This document shows, one piece after another, positions 1 to 6,109 of a stretch of 6,109 nt of DNA; the stretch's first letter is position 1, and each line of letters opens with the position of its first letter. Under the pieces are notes generated by a model. The model had not been told where the DNA came from, made no database searches, and saw only the letters and a list, made by a program, of their open reading frames with translations. The translations under genes were made by a program, and so were the position numbers. This stretch comes from Arcobacter sp. (GTDB taxonomy: Bacteria > Campylobacterota > Campylobacteria > Campylobacterales > Arcobacteraceae): positions 1-6,109 of the forward strand of contig JADGEG010000125.1 in assembly GCA_016744485.1 (NCBI GenBank), given 5' to 3'.

Positions 1-1
1 A

Positions 2-145
2 AATGAAAATATGAAAAATGAAGAAAAAAAAAAAAACTTATCAGAGAATAATTTAGAAATAGATGATATATTAAATTCAAAAATGTTAAATCAAGCAAAA
101 AAATTATTTGATGTCAAAAAAATAACAATTAAAAGCAAAACATAA
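2..145 (+). CDS. C-terminal end of a DnaX-like protein (DNA polymerase III gamma/tau), partial
   Basis: The frame is open from the left edge to a TAA at 143-145, giving the last 47 residues of a protein that begins outside the window. The tail has a charged, Lys/Asn/Glu-rich linker followed by a short helix-like end, LNQAKKLFDVKKI, finishing in IKSKT. Many bacterial gamma/tau subunits end in a similar pattern (an A-x-x-LF core followed by a strand with I-x-I-K), after a low-complexity linker. If correct, the protein is the clamp-loader subunit of the replicative polymerase. The match rests on a short tail recalled from family knowledge, so the identity is tentative, while the coding call itself is reasonable. 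The stop lies 25 bases before hemC, consistent with co-transcription. A run of 13 A sits in this tail (24-36). Confidence 0.5.
   Translation, partial: NENMKNEEKKKNLSENNLEIDDILNSKMLNQAKKLFDVKKITIKSKT
24..36 (+). repeat. Homopolymer run of 13 A inside the upstream coding tail
   Basis: Thirteen consecutive A bases encode part of a Glu/Lys-rich stretch in the partial upstream gene. As read here, the run keeps the frame open to the TAA at 143. If its length changed by one or two bases, the other two frames would stop at TAA 49-51 or TAG 54-56. Such runs are prone to polymerase slippage and to sequencing length errors. Confidence 0.85.
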
Positions 146-170
146 ACATATTTAATAATAGGTAAGATAA

Positions 171-1109
171 ATGGAAAACTTAACAATAGCGACAAGAAGA
201 AGTAAGTTAGCACTATGGCAAAGTAATTTTATAAAAGATGAACTTCACAAACTCTATCCAAAGATGCAAATACAATTAAAAGAATTTGTAACAAAAGGTG
301 ATAAAATATTAGATGTACCATTAGCTAAAATAGGAGGTAAGGGTCTTTTTACAAAAGAGCTTGAAATAGCTATGCTTGAAGGTCAAGCACATTTAGCTGT
401 TCATAGTTTAAAAGATGTTCCTACACAGTTTGAAAAGGGTTTAAGACTTTGTGCTGTTACTAAAAGATATGATCCTAGAGATGCACTTTTAAGTAATAAA
501 TACTCGTGTATAGAAGAACTTCCTAAAAATGCTATTGTAGGAACTACAAGTTTGAGAAGAAGAATGGCATTAAAATTATTAAAACCAGATATTATATTTA
601 AAGACTTAAGAGGAAATATAAATACAAGAATAGATAAGTTAAATAATAAAGAATATGATGCAATTATTCTAGCATCCACTGGTATTAAAAAACTAAATAT
701 GCAAAATGCAGTAAAATACTTTACACCAATATCAACTGATCTTATAATTCCTTCTATGGGACAAGCTACATTAGGAATTGAAACTACCAATAATAAAGAA
801 GTCATTAAATTAATAGAAGTTTTAAATGATAAAAATGCACATATAGAATCAACTATTGAGAGAAGTTTTGTTCATGCTCTTCAAGGTGGGTGTCAAGTTC
901 CTATTGGTGTAAAAGCTACTATTATAAGTGAAAATATAATAAAAGTACAAGCAATAGTAGGCTTACCTGATGCTAGTGAATATATTAAGGAAGAAATTAA
1001 TATTAGTATTAATAATTATGAAAACATAGGGGAAAATTTAGCTAAAATATTTATAAATAAAGGTGCAATAGAATTATTAAAAAGAGCAGAAAAGCAAGCT
1101 TTTAATTAA
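171..1109 (+). CDS. hemC: Hydroxymethylbilane synthase (porphobilinogen deaminase)
   Basis: HemC joins four porphobilinogen molecules into hydroxymethylbilane (preuroporphyrinogen), a cytosolic step of heme and tetrapyrrole synthesis. The 312 residues match the usual family length of about 310. Family signatures run in order: IATRRSKLAL (6-15), GGKGLFTKELE (55-65), AVHSLKDVPT (76-85), VGTTSLRRR (123-131), DLRGNINTR (145-153), MGQATLGIE (196-204) and LQGGCQVPIG (237-246). Cys241 is the expected attachment site of the dipyrromethane cofactor. Asp82 matches the catalytic aspartate, and Lys81, Arg129, Arg130 and Arg147 match the substrate-binding basic residues known from the E. coli enzyme. The ATG at 171 has an AGG at 160-162, eight bases upstream, and fits the family N-terminus. 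It lies 25 bases after the preceding gene and 33 before the glutamate dehydrogenase, so it is likely in an operon. Nothing is missing or disrupted. Confidence 0.97.
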   Translation: MENLTIATRRSKLALWQSNFIKDELHKLYPKMQIQLKEFVTKGDKILDVPLAKIGGKGLFTKELEIAMLEGQAHLAVHSLKDVPTQFEKGLRLCAVTKRYDPRDALLSNKYSCIEELPKNAIVGTTSLRRRMALKLLKPDIIFKDLRGNINTRIDKLNNKEYDAIILASTGIKKLNMQNAVKYFTPISTDLIIPSMGQATLGIETTNNKEVIKLIEVLNDKNAHIESTIERSFVHALQGGCQVPIGVKATIISENIIKVQAIVGLPDASEYIKEEINISINNYENIGENLAKIFINKGAIELLKRAEKQAFN

Positions 1110-1115
1110 AATTTA

Positions 1116-1139
1116 GACTCAAGTATTATTAAAGGAGTC
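1116..1139 (+). promoter_or_regulatory. Strong ribosome binding site of the GDH gene inside a small inverted repeat
   Basis: AAGGAG at 1132-1137 stands five bases before the ATG at 1143 and is a strong Shine-Dalgarno sequence that fixes the GDH start. GACTC at 1116-1120 is the reverse complement of GAGTC at 1135-1139, with a 14-base loop. A folded mRNA would therefore pair part of the Shine-Dalgarno. The stem is only five base pairs and may be chance. The binding site is solid; the hairpin is weak. Confidence 0.45.
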
Positions 1140-1142
1140 ATT

Positions 1143-4100
1143 ATGAATAAAAATGAAGATATGAGTGCAGTTTGTTCACAACTTTTAACACAAGATGATT
1201 TACATATTGAAGATGAGCTTTTTGTTAAATTAGAACAAGAAAGTATTATTACTTCCATGTTAGTTGGTTTTGATTTTAAATCTCTTAAAATTTTTTCTTT
1301 AAATAGATTATTTTTATCATCAATAACACCAGTATTACATAGTTTTAAATTTGAAATTATTGATGAAGTTACATATCATATAATTAAAGGTAAAAAAACC
1401 ATTTATATTAGTAAATTTAATCTTAATTTAGATGATATATCAAAAATTAAAAACTCAAAAGAAAATATAGAGTATGTTATTACTCAAGCCCTTCTTGGAA
1501 AATCTATTAGACGATCTCATGTATTCGCACTAGTTGTAAATGAAAATTTTTCGATGCGAAAAATATTATTAATAAATGCTATTATAGAATATATAAACCA
1601 AGCAGTTTTAAGTATTAATTCTTTATCCATATTGCATACTTTAACTTTATATTCTTCTATTTCTAAGTTATTTTTAGATTATTTTATATGTAAATTTGAT
1701 CCTAAACAAATTAAAAGAGAAAAAACTTTAAAACAAATAAGTAATAAAATAGAAGAATCTATTAAAAATGTACCATATATATTAGATGATAAAATTTTAA
1801 AATTAACATATTCTTTATTCAAAAATTTATTAAGAACAAATTATTTTTTATATCATGAAACTATGTCTTTTAAAATAAATGTAAAAAATTTTGGAAAAAA
1901 CCTCAAAGGTTTACAAGCAAATTTAGAAAATTTTGTATTTCATAATAATTTTTCAGGTTTACATTTACGAATGTCAAAGATAAGTAGAGGTGGTTTAAGA
2001 TGGTCAAATAGACACGATGATTATAGAGAAGAGATTAAATCTTTAATGATTACACAAGAAGGAAAAAATTCTATAATTATTCCTGATGGTAGTAAGGGTG
2101 GATTTGTTATTAATGAATCTATTAAAGTGAGTAAACAAATATTTGAAAAAATTTATAGTTTATATATTAATGCTATGTTAGATTTGGTTGATAATAGAAT
2201 TGATGGCAAGATTATAAAAAATGAAAATATTATATCTTATGATGGAGATGATTCTTATTTTGTTGTAGCTGCTGATAAAGGAACAGCAACTATGAGTGAT
2301 ATTGCAAATAATATTGCTATTAAAAGATCGTATTGGCTAGGAGATGCTTTTGCAAGTGGGGGAACAAATGGTTTTGGACATAAAGATTTGGGTATTACTG
2401 CAAAAGGTTCTTTAGTTTCAACAAGAAGATTTTTTATAGAAAAAGGAATTGATTTTTATAAAGATGAAATTAGTATTGTAGGTATTGGTTCTATGAATGG
2501 AGATGTTTTTGGAAATGGAATGATTGAATCAAATAAATTTAAATTAATTGCAGCTATTTCCCAAAAAGAAATATTTATAGATCCAAAGCCTAATACATCA
2601 AATGCATTTGAAGAAAGAAACAGATTGTTTGTAGCTGAAAATTCATCTTGGAGTGAATATAACAAAAAATTAATTTCAAAAGGTGGAGGAGTATTTTATA
2701 GATCTGATAAAGAAATAACATTAAGCACAGAAATTAAAAAACTCTTAAAAACAACAAAACAAACATTAAGTGGTGAAGAATTAGCAAAAAAACTATTGTG
2801 TTTAAATGTAGATATGTTATTTAGTGGTGGAGTTGGAACTTATGTAAAAGCAAGTGATGAAAATTCTTTAAATATCGGTGATAAACAAAATGAAGCACTA
2901 AGAATTAATGCAAATGAATTAAAAGCATTAATAGTTTGTGAAGGTGGAAACTTAGGTTTTACTCAAAAAGCAAGAATAGAGTATGCACTAAAAGGTGGAA
3001 AGATTAATTTAGATGGAATTGATAATGCAGCTGGTGTTGATACTTCAGATAGAGAAGTTAATCTTAAAATATTATTACATTCTATTAAAAATAAAGGACT
3101 TATAAGTAAAGAAGAAGTTAGTAAAACTTTACATAGTTTAACAGATCAAATTGTAAAATTAGTTTTAAAAAGTAATTATGAACAAGTTTTTTCTATATCT
3201 ATTGATGAAAGATTTTCAAGGAAATATTTAAGTGATTTTTTTCGTGCTATTAATGTTCTTGAAAAAAATATCGTATCTTTTAATAGAGAATTATTTTTTA
3301 TTCCAAAAGAAGAAAATTTTCATAAAATCATAGATATTCATGGTTCTATTGTGCGACCAGTATTAAGTTCATTATTATCATATGCTAAGATATTTGTTAA
3401 AAATATTTTATTAGAATCAACACTAATAGATGAAACATTTTTACTAAAATTTTTATATAATTATTTTCCTAAATCTTTTGTTAGTGTGTATGAAAATGAG
3501 ATTAAAAAACATCCCTTAAAAAAAGAAATCATTGCTACAAAGGTGGCTGATTTTATCATTAATTCACAAGGTGCTACTTTTGTAAGTGATTATGAACGAT
3601 TTGGACATAATAAGTTTTTAATGAAAATTAAAGCTTATCTAATAGTTAATGAACTTTTTGATGCCAAAAGAATTAGAGAATTAATTTATAAAAATGATTA
3701 TATTATGAATGTTGAAGAACAATATAGTTTAATTAATAAATTAGAATATACACTTTATGCAAGTGCTAGATGGATGGTTAAATATTTAAAAAAGAATCAA
3801 TTAGAACCGTCACATATTCTTGAACATAAAGATGAACTTTTTACTTTATTAAAAGAAATACATACAAGTGAAATAAAAATATTAATTAAAAATGATGATA
3901 AATTTAATTTGTTTTTTTCAGTTATTGATTACCTAAGATTTACAATTGCGGCTATTAATATTAAAGAAAATAGTAACTATACTTTTAAAGATGTCATAGT
4001 TATATTTTATTCTTTAATTCATGAATTTCGTATTTTAGAAATCATATATGCTTTACGAAAAACTAAATTAGTAAGTAAAAGTGATTTTACATTAAGAAAT

Positions 4101-4328
4101 CAAATTTTACAATTTATTGAGTTTATTGTTGTTGACTATACTCAAAAGATATTGAATTTTCAAAGAGTAAAAGAAAAAGCACAAGATGCTTTTATAAATT
4201 ATATGAATAATAATGATTTTGCTTTTAATAAGGTTAGAAAAACTTTAGATGATTTTATTGCAAAAGATAATAAAGATTTAAAAGAAATATCAATTACAGT
4301 AAATCAGTTAATGGTTCCTATAATTTAA
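1143..4328 (+). CDS. NAD-dependent glutamate dehydrogenase, large (long-GDH) family, N-terminally short form
   Basis: The enzyme oxidises glutamate to 2-oxoglutarate and ammonia with NAD, feeding amino-acid carbon into the TCA cycle; it should be cytosolic. The catalytic core covers roughly residues 255-645 and carries long-GDH hallmarks: RGGLRW (282-287), KGGF (318-321), VVAADKGTATMSDIAN (374-389), WLGDAFASGG (398-407), the dinucleotide-binding loop GIGSMNGDVFGNG (447-459), GGVGTYVKAS (562-571), EGGNLGFTQ (600-608) and DNAAGVDTSDREVN (627-640). Lys318 and Lys379 are the likely catalytic or substrate-binding lysines. Residues 60-100 look like the last ACT-like segment that precedes the core in this family. 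Residues from about 660 to 1061 are a mostly helical C-terminal region. At 1061 residues it is much shorter than the roughly 1,600-residue (180 kDa) family members; the missing part is N-terminal, with only about 270 residues before the core. The start has a strong Shine-Dalgarno. The frame is intact throughout, so it appears functional. It is not the small hexameric GdhA type. Confidence 0.93.
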   Translation: MNKNEDMSAVCSQLLTQDDLHIEDELFVKLEQESIITSMLVGFDFKSLKIFSLNRLFLSSITPVLHSFKFEIIDEVTYHIIKGKKTIYISKFNLNLDDISKIKNSKENIEYVITQALLGKSIRRSHVFALVVNENFSMRKILLINAIIEYINQAVLSINSLSILHTLTLYSSISKLFLDYFICKFDPKQIKREKTLKQISNKIEESIKNVPYILDDKILKLTYSLFKNLLRTNYFLYHETMSFKINVKNFGKNLKGLQANLENFVFHNNFSGLHLRMSKISRGGLRWSNRHDDYREEIKSLMITQEGKNSIIIPDGSKGGFVINESIKVSKQIFEKIYSLYINAMLDLVDNRIDGKIIKNENIISYDGDDSYFVVAADKGTATMSDIANNIAIKRSYWLGDAFASGGTNGFGHKDLGITAKGSLVSTRRFFIEKGIDFYKDEISIVGIGSMNGDVFGNGMIESNKFKLIAAISQKEIFIDPKPNTSNAFEERNRLFVAENSSWSEYNKKLISKGGGVFYRSDKEITLSTEIKKLLKTTKQTLSGEELAKKLLCLNVDMLFSGGVGTYVKASDENSLNIGDKQNEALRINANELKALIVCEGGNLGFTQKARIEYALKGGKINLDGIDNAAGVDTSDREVNLKILLHSIKNKGLISKEEVSKTLHSLTDQIVKLVLKSNYEQVFSISIDERFSRKYLSDFFRAINVLEKNIVSFNRELFFIPKEENFHKIIDIHGSIVRPVLSSLLSYAKIFVKNILLESTLIDETFLLKFLYNYFPKSFVSVYENEIKKHPLKKEIIATKVADFIINSQGATFVSDYERFGHNKFLMKIKAYLIVNELFDAKRIRELIYKNDYIMNVEEQYSLINKLEYTLYASARWMVKYLKKNQLEPSHILEHKDELFTLLKEIHTSEIKILIKNDDKFNLFFSVIDYLRFTIAAINIKENSNYTFKDVIVIFYSLIHEFRILEIIYALRKTKLVSKSDFTLRNQILQFIEFIVVDYTQKILNFQRVKEKAQDAFINYMNNNDFAFNKVRKTLDDFIAKDNKDLKEISITVNQLMVPII

Positions 4329-4331
4329 AGG
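4327..4331 (+). promoter_or_regulatory. Ribosome binding site pointing to a non-ATG start (ATA 4337)
   Basis: AAAGG at 4327-4331 overlaps the GDH stop codon and is followed by five bases and then ATA (4337-4339), in frame with the flavoprotein. The spacing is normal for initiation at 4337; initiation at ATC 4340 would give eight bases. It supports a start upstream of the first ATG at 4382. A second purine-rich GGAG at 4367-4370 lies 11 bases before that ATG, but it is also part of the codons for the FAD motif. Confidence 0.55.
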
Positions 4332-4336
4332 TAAAA

Positions 4337-5476
4337 ATAATCTACGATATAGCAATAATTGGGGCAGGAGCTAGTGGTTTAATGCTAGCTTCTCATATAA
4401 AAAATAAAAATATATGCTTGATTGATTCAAATGATAAAATAGCTGCAAAAATAAGAATAAGTGGTGGTGGTAAGTGTAATATTACCAATGAATATATATC
4501 ATCTAACCACTATACAGGTGAAAAAAATTTGATTAAATTTATTTTAAAAAACTATACAAATAAAGATTTGTTAAAGTTTTTAAATAAAAATAATCTACAT
4601 CCTTTTATAAATGCAAAAATTGTAAAAGGAACATACTTTTGTAAAAGTTCAAAAGATGTAATTTTAATGTTTGAAAGATTAACAAAACATATTAAAAAGT
4701 ATTTGAATACAAAAGTTTTAGACATACATTACAATGAATTTTTTACATTACAAACTACTTCAACAACTATTAAATCAAAAAAACTAGTAATAGCAAGTGG
4801 TGGACTGTCATTTAAAAACTTAGGTGCTAGCTCATTAGCTTTTGATACTGCAATAAAATTTAAGCATCATATTAATAAAACTGCACCAGCCCTTGTGGGT
4901 TTTACTGTACAAAAAGATCAGTTTTGGTTTAAAAACTTATCAGGAGTTTCAACAAAGGTACAAATAAAAATAAAAAATAAGATATTTAAAGGTGGATTTT
5001 TATTTACACACAAAGGTTGTACTGGTCCTAGTGTGTTAAATACTTCTTTATATTGGGCAAAAGGTGCAATTATTATTGATTTTTTGCCTGATGTTAAAAT
5101 TGAAAAATATTTTAAAAGCAATAAAAAAATAAGTAGTATTTTACCTCTTCCTAAAAGATTTATACAAGAATTTTTATTATCAAAAAAATTAGAAGATAAA
5201 GTTATGAGTAGATTAAATACAAATGAAAGGAAAATTTTAAAAGAATTAAAATCTTATTCTTTCTGTCCTGCTGGTACTTTTGGTTATACAAAAGCTGAAG
5301 TTACAAATGGTGGAGTTAATACAAAAGAAATAAATCATAATTCTTTTGAAAGTTTAAAACAAAAAGATTTATATTTTATTGGTGAATGTTTGGATATTAC
5401 AGGGCAATTAGGTGGCTATAATTTTCAGATAGTTTTTTCAGAAGCATTTTTATGTGCAAAATCTTTAATGTATTAG
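4337..5476 (+). CDS. HI0933/YhiN-family FAD-binding flavoprotein (NAD(P)/FAD-dependent oxidoreductase), apparent non-canonical start
   Basis: This is a predicted cytosolic flavoprotein of the HI0933 family; members bind FAD, and their physiological reaction is not well defined. From 4337 the protein is 379 residues, close to the usual 390-400. Motifs in order: the N-terminal FAD Rossmann loop IIGAGASGL (7-15, Gly9/Gly11/Gly14), SGGGKCNIT (42-50), ASGGLSF (153-159), FTHKGCTGPSVL (223-234), AEVTNGGV (320-327) and GECLDITGQLGGYN (349-362) near the C-terminus. All are recognisable family blocks. The Rossmann loop lies before the first ATG (4382), and no ATG, GTG or TTG exists in frame back to TAA 4271. 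I placed the start at ATA 4337 because AAAGG stands five bases upstream and the next residues (IYDIAIIGAG) match the family N-terminus. A start at 4382 would give 364 residues without the FAD loop. The gene begins eight bases after the GDH stop, so it is likely co-transcribed. The last helix reads FSEAF where many relatives have a Gly-containing SG/AG pattern. Family call is firm; start and expression are uncertain. Confidence 0.88.
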   Translation: MIYDIAIIGAGASGLMLASHIKNKNICLIDSNDKIAAKIRISGGGKCNITNEYISSNHYTGEKNLIKFILKNYTNKDLLKFLNKNNLHPFINAKIVKGTYFCKSSKDVILMFERLTKHIKKYLNTKVLDIHYNEFFTLQTTSTTIKSKKLVIASGGLSFKNLGASSLAFDTAIKFKHHINKTAPALVGFTVQKDQFWFKNLSGVSTKVQIKIKNKIFKGGFLFTHKGCTGPSVLNTSLYWAKGAIIIDFLPDVKIEKYFKSNKKISSILPLPKRFIQEFLLSKKLEDKVMSRLNTNERKILKELKSYSFCPAGTFGYTKAEVTNGGVNTKEINHNSFESLKQKDLYFIGECLDITGQLGGYNFQIVFSEAFLCAKSLMY

Positions 5477-5477
5477 T

Positions 5478-6080
5478 TTATTCATTGACTTCTTGATTTT
5501 TATTAATTATACATCTAATATCTTCAAATTTCTTTTTAATATTGTCATTTTTTGATTTATTTTCAAATATTCCGATACTACGCTCAGGGAAAAAATTCAT
5601 ATTTTTTATATTTTTACTATTAGGATAACAAGTATCATAAAAATCTTGATTAAAGTTTTTACTAAATTTATTAAGTTTATCTTCTCTAAATATACTTACT
5701 TCTTTAATATCATTAAATTTATTTAATTTTCTAAAAATAAATATTAAATCTTGTTTTTTATAATTTAACTCTGTTTGTCCTATAGGATGCATAACCTTAA
5801 TAGTTAATTTACAATTACGATAATATCCAAAAAAAATCATATCCATAATATGTTTATTTAAAAAACTAGATAGTATATCTTTTATACTCATATAATTTTT
5901 GATTTTAAAAAATTCGTTAGTATTTTTTAAATTATTTAAAATATTTTTTGCATTTTTGAATTTATTTTGATATTTATACTTAGAGAAATCAGATATTTTT
6001 TGAACTTTATGGTTTTTAAAAAACTTTTTTTTTAAGTTTTCTTTATATTTTACTTCATCTTCTATAATTTTATATTTCAT
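5478..6080 (-). CDS. Basic Lys/Asn-rich protein, possibly a divergent DUF721/DciA-type protein
   Basis: An intact 200-residue frame runs from ATG 6080 to TAA 5478, rich in Lys, Asn, Ile and Phe, strongly basic, with no signal peptide or membrane segment. Residues 44-125 resemble the short DUF721/DciA domain: a helix around NILNNLKNTNEFFKI, then a helical stretch, then a strand region (CKLTIKVMHPIGQTELNY, about 90-107) and EVSIFRE near 126-132. DciA proteins assist loading of the replicative helicase DnaB in bacteria lacking DnaC. The assignment is by eye and tentative. About 43 residues of Lys-rich sequence precede the domain and about 65 follow it, ending in a segment (ERSIGIFENK, then FEDIRCII) that looks conserved rather than random. 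The frame stays open upstream to the window edge (no alternative start codon there), so a more distal start cannot be excluded. Its stop is one base from that of the flavoprotein gene. It may be translationally coupled to an upstream gene (ATGA overlap). Confidence 0.7.
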   Translation of the reverse strand: MKYKIIEDEVKYKENLKKKFFKNHKVQKISDFSKYKYQNKFKNAKNILNNLKNTNEFFKIKNYMSIKDILSSFLNKHIMDMIFFGYYRNCKLTIKVMHPIGQTELNYKKQDLIFIFRKLNKFNDIKEVSIFREDKLNKFSKNFNQDFYDTCYPNSKNIKNMNFFPERSIGIFENKSKNDNIKKKFEDIRCIINKNQEVNE

Positions 6081-6109
6081 ATATTTTTCACTTCTCCATA
6101 ATATACATT
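6077..6109 (-). CDS. Possible C-terminal end of an upstream minus-strand gene, partial
   Basis: Reading from the right edge, a frame ends in NVYYGEVKNI with TGA at 6079-6077. This stop overlaps the ATG of the next gene in the four-base ATGA arrangement common in bacterial operons. Only ten codons are visible, too few to identify a product or prove coding. Another frame here stops at 6088 (TGA 6090-6088) and could equally be the end of the upstream gene. Confidence 0.28.
   Translation of the reverse strand, partial: NVYYGEVKNI

Noticed and set aside
146..170. Possible promoter in the 25-base gap before hemC
   Set aside because: The TTTAATAAT-like sequence resembles a -10 element, but in DNA this AT-rich such matches are expected everywhere, and no -35 or spacing evidence supports it.
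401..805. Minus-strand open frame of 134 codons opposite hemC
   Set aside because: It lies wholly inside hemC, whose protein motifs are conserved throughout this interval; the antisense product has no recognisable features and is a shadow frame.
2456..2665. Minus-strand open frame of 69 codons opposite the GDH gene
   Set aside because: It overlaps the highly conserved dinucleotide-binding region of GDH and has no family features; treated as a shadow.
4918..5121. Minus-strand open frame of 67 codons opposite the flavoprotein gene
   Set aside because: It lies within the conserved FTHKGCTGPS region of the flavoprotein on the other strand; no independent support.
4382..5476. Flavoprotein gene starting at ATG 4382
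   Set aside because: A GGAG 11 bases upstream could allow initiation there, but the product would lose the first beta strand and the GxGxxG FAD loop that are plainly encoded just upstream in the same frame; kept only as an alternative.

Overview
The window is strongly AT-rich chromosomal DNA with tightly packed genes, short intergenic gaps and K/N/I-rich proteins. Together with the kind of proteins encoded, this suggests a Campylobacterota bacterium, most likely an Arcobacter-type organism. That placement comes from composition and protein style, not from a search. I see no mobile element, CRISPR array, tRNA, rRNA or phage gene, and no gene-free stretch longer than 33 bases. It looks like an ordinary housekeeping region.

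Layout, left to right. On the plus strand there is the 3' end of a gene whose C-terminal tail resembles DnaX (DNA polymerase III gamma/tau). It is followed by a complete hemC (hydroxymethylbilane synthase, tetrapyrrole synthesis), then a large NAD-dependent glutamate dehydrogenase of the bacterial long-GDH family with a shortened N-terminus, then an HI0933/YhiN-type FAD-binding flavoprotein. The gaps between these four are 25, 33 and 8 bases, so they are probably co-transcribed. On the minus strand, converging on the flavoprotein gene with a single base between the two stop codons, lies a 200-residue basic protein that looks like a divergent DUF721/DciA-type protein. A possible 3' end of another minus-strand gene overlaps its start codon in an ATGA arrangement.

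Functionally the plus-strand genes are a loose housekeeping set. HemC makes the linear tetrapyrrole from porphobilinogen. The dehydrogenase converts glutamate to 2-oxoglutarate and ammonia, and glutamate is also the ultimate C5-pathway precursor of tetrapyrroles, but a regulatory link is speculation. The role of the flavoprotein family is poorly defined.

The most notable observation is the start of the flavoprotein gene. Its conserved N-terminal FAD motif (GxGxxG) is encoded upstream of the first in-frame ATG (4382), and the upstream reading frame has no ATG, GTG or TTG back to its stop at 4271. A well-placed ribosome binding site (4327-4331) points to an ATA codon at 4337. The gene therefore either uses a non-canonical start, carries a start-codon mutation, or contains a sequence error. 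A standard annotation from 4382 would amputate the cofactor motif. I found no convincing evidence of a new biological system.
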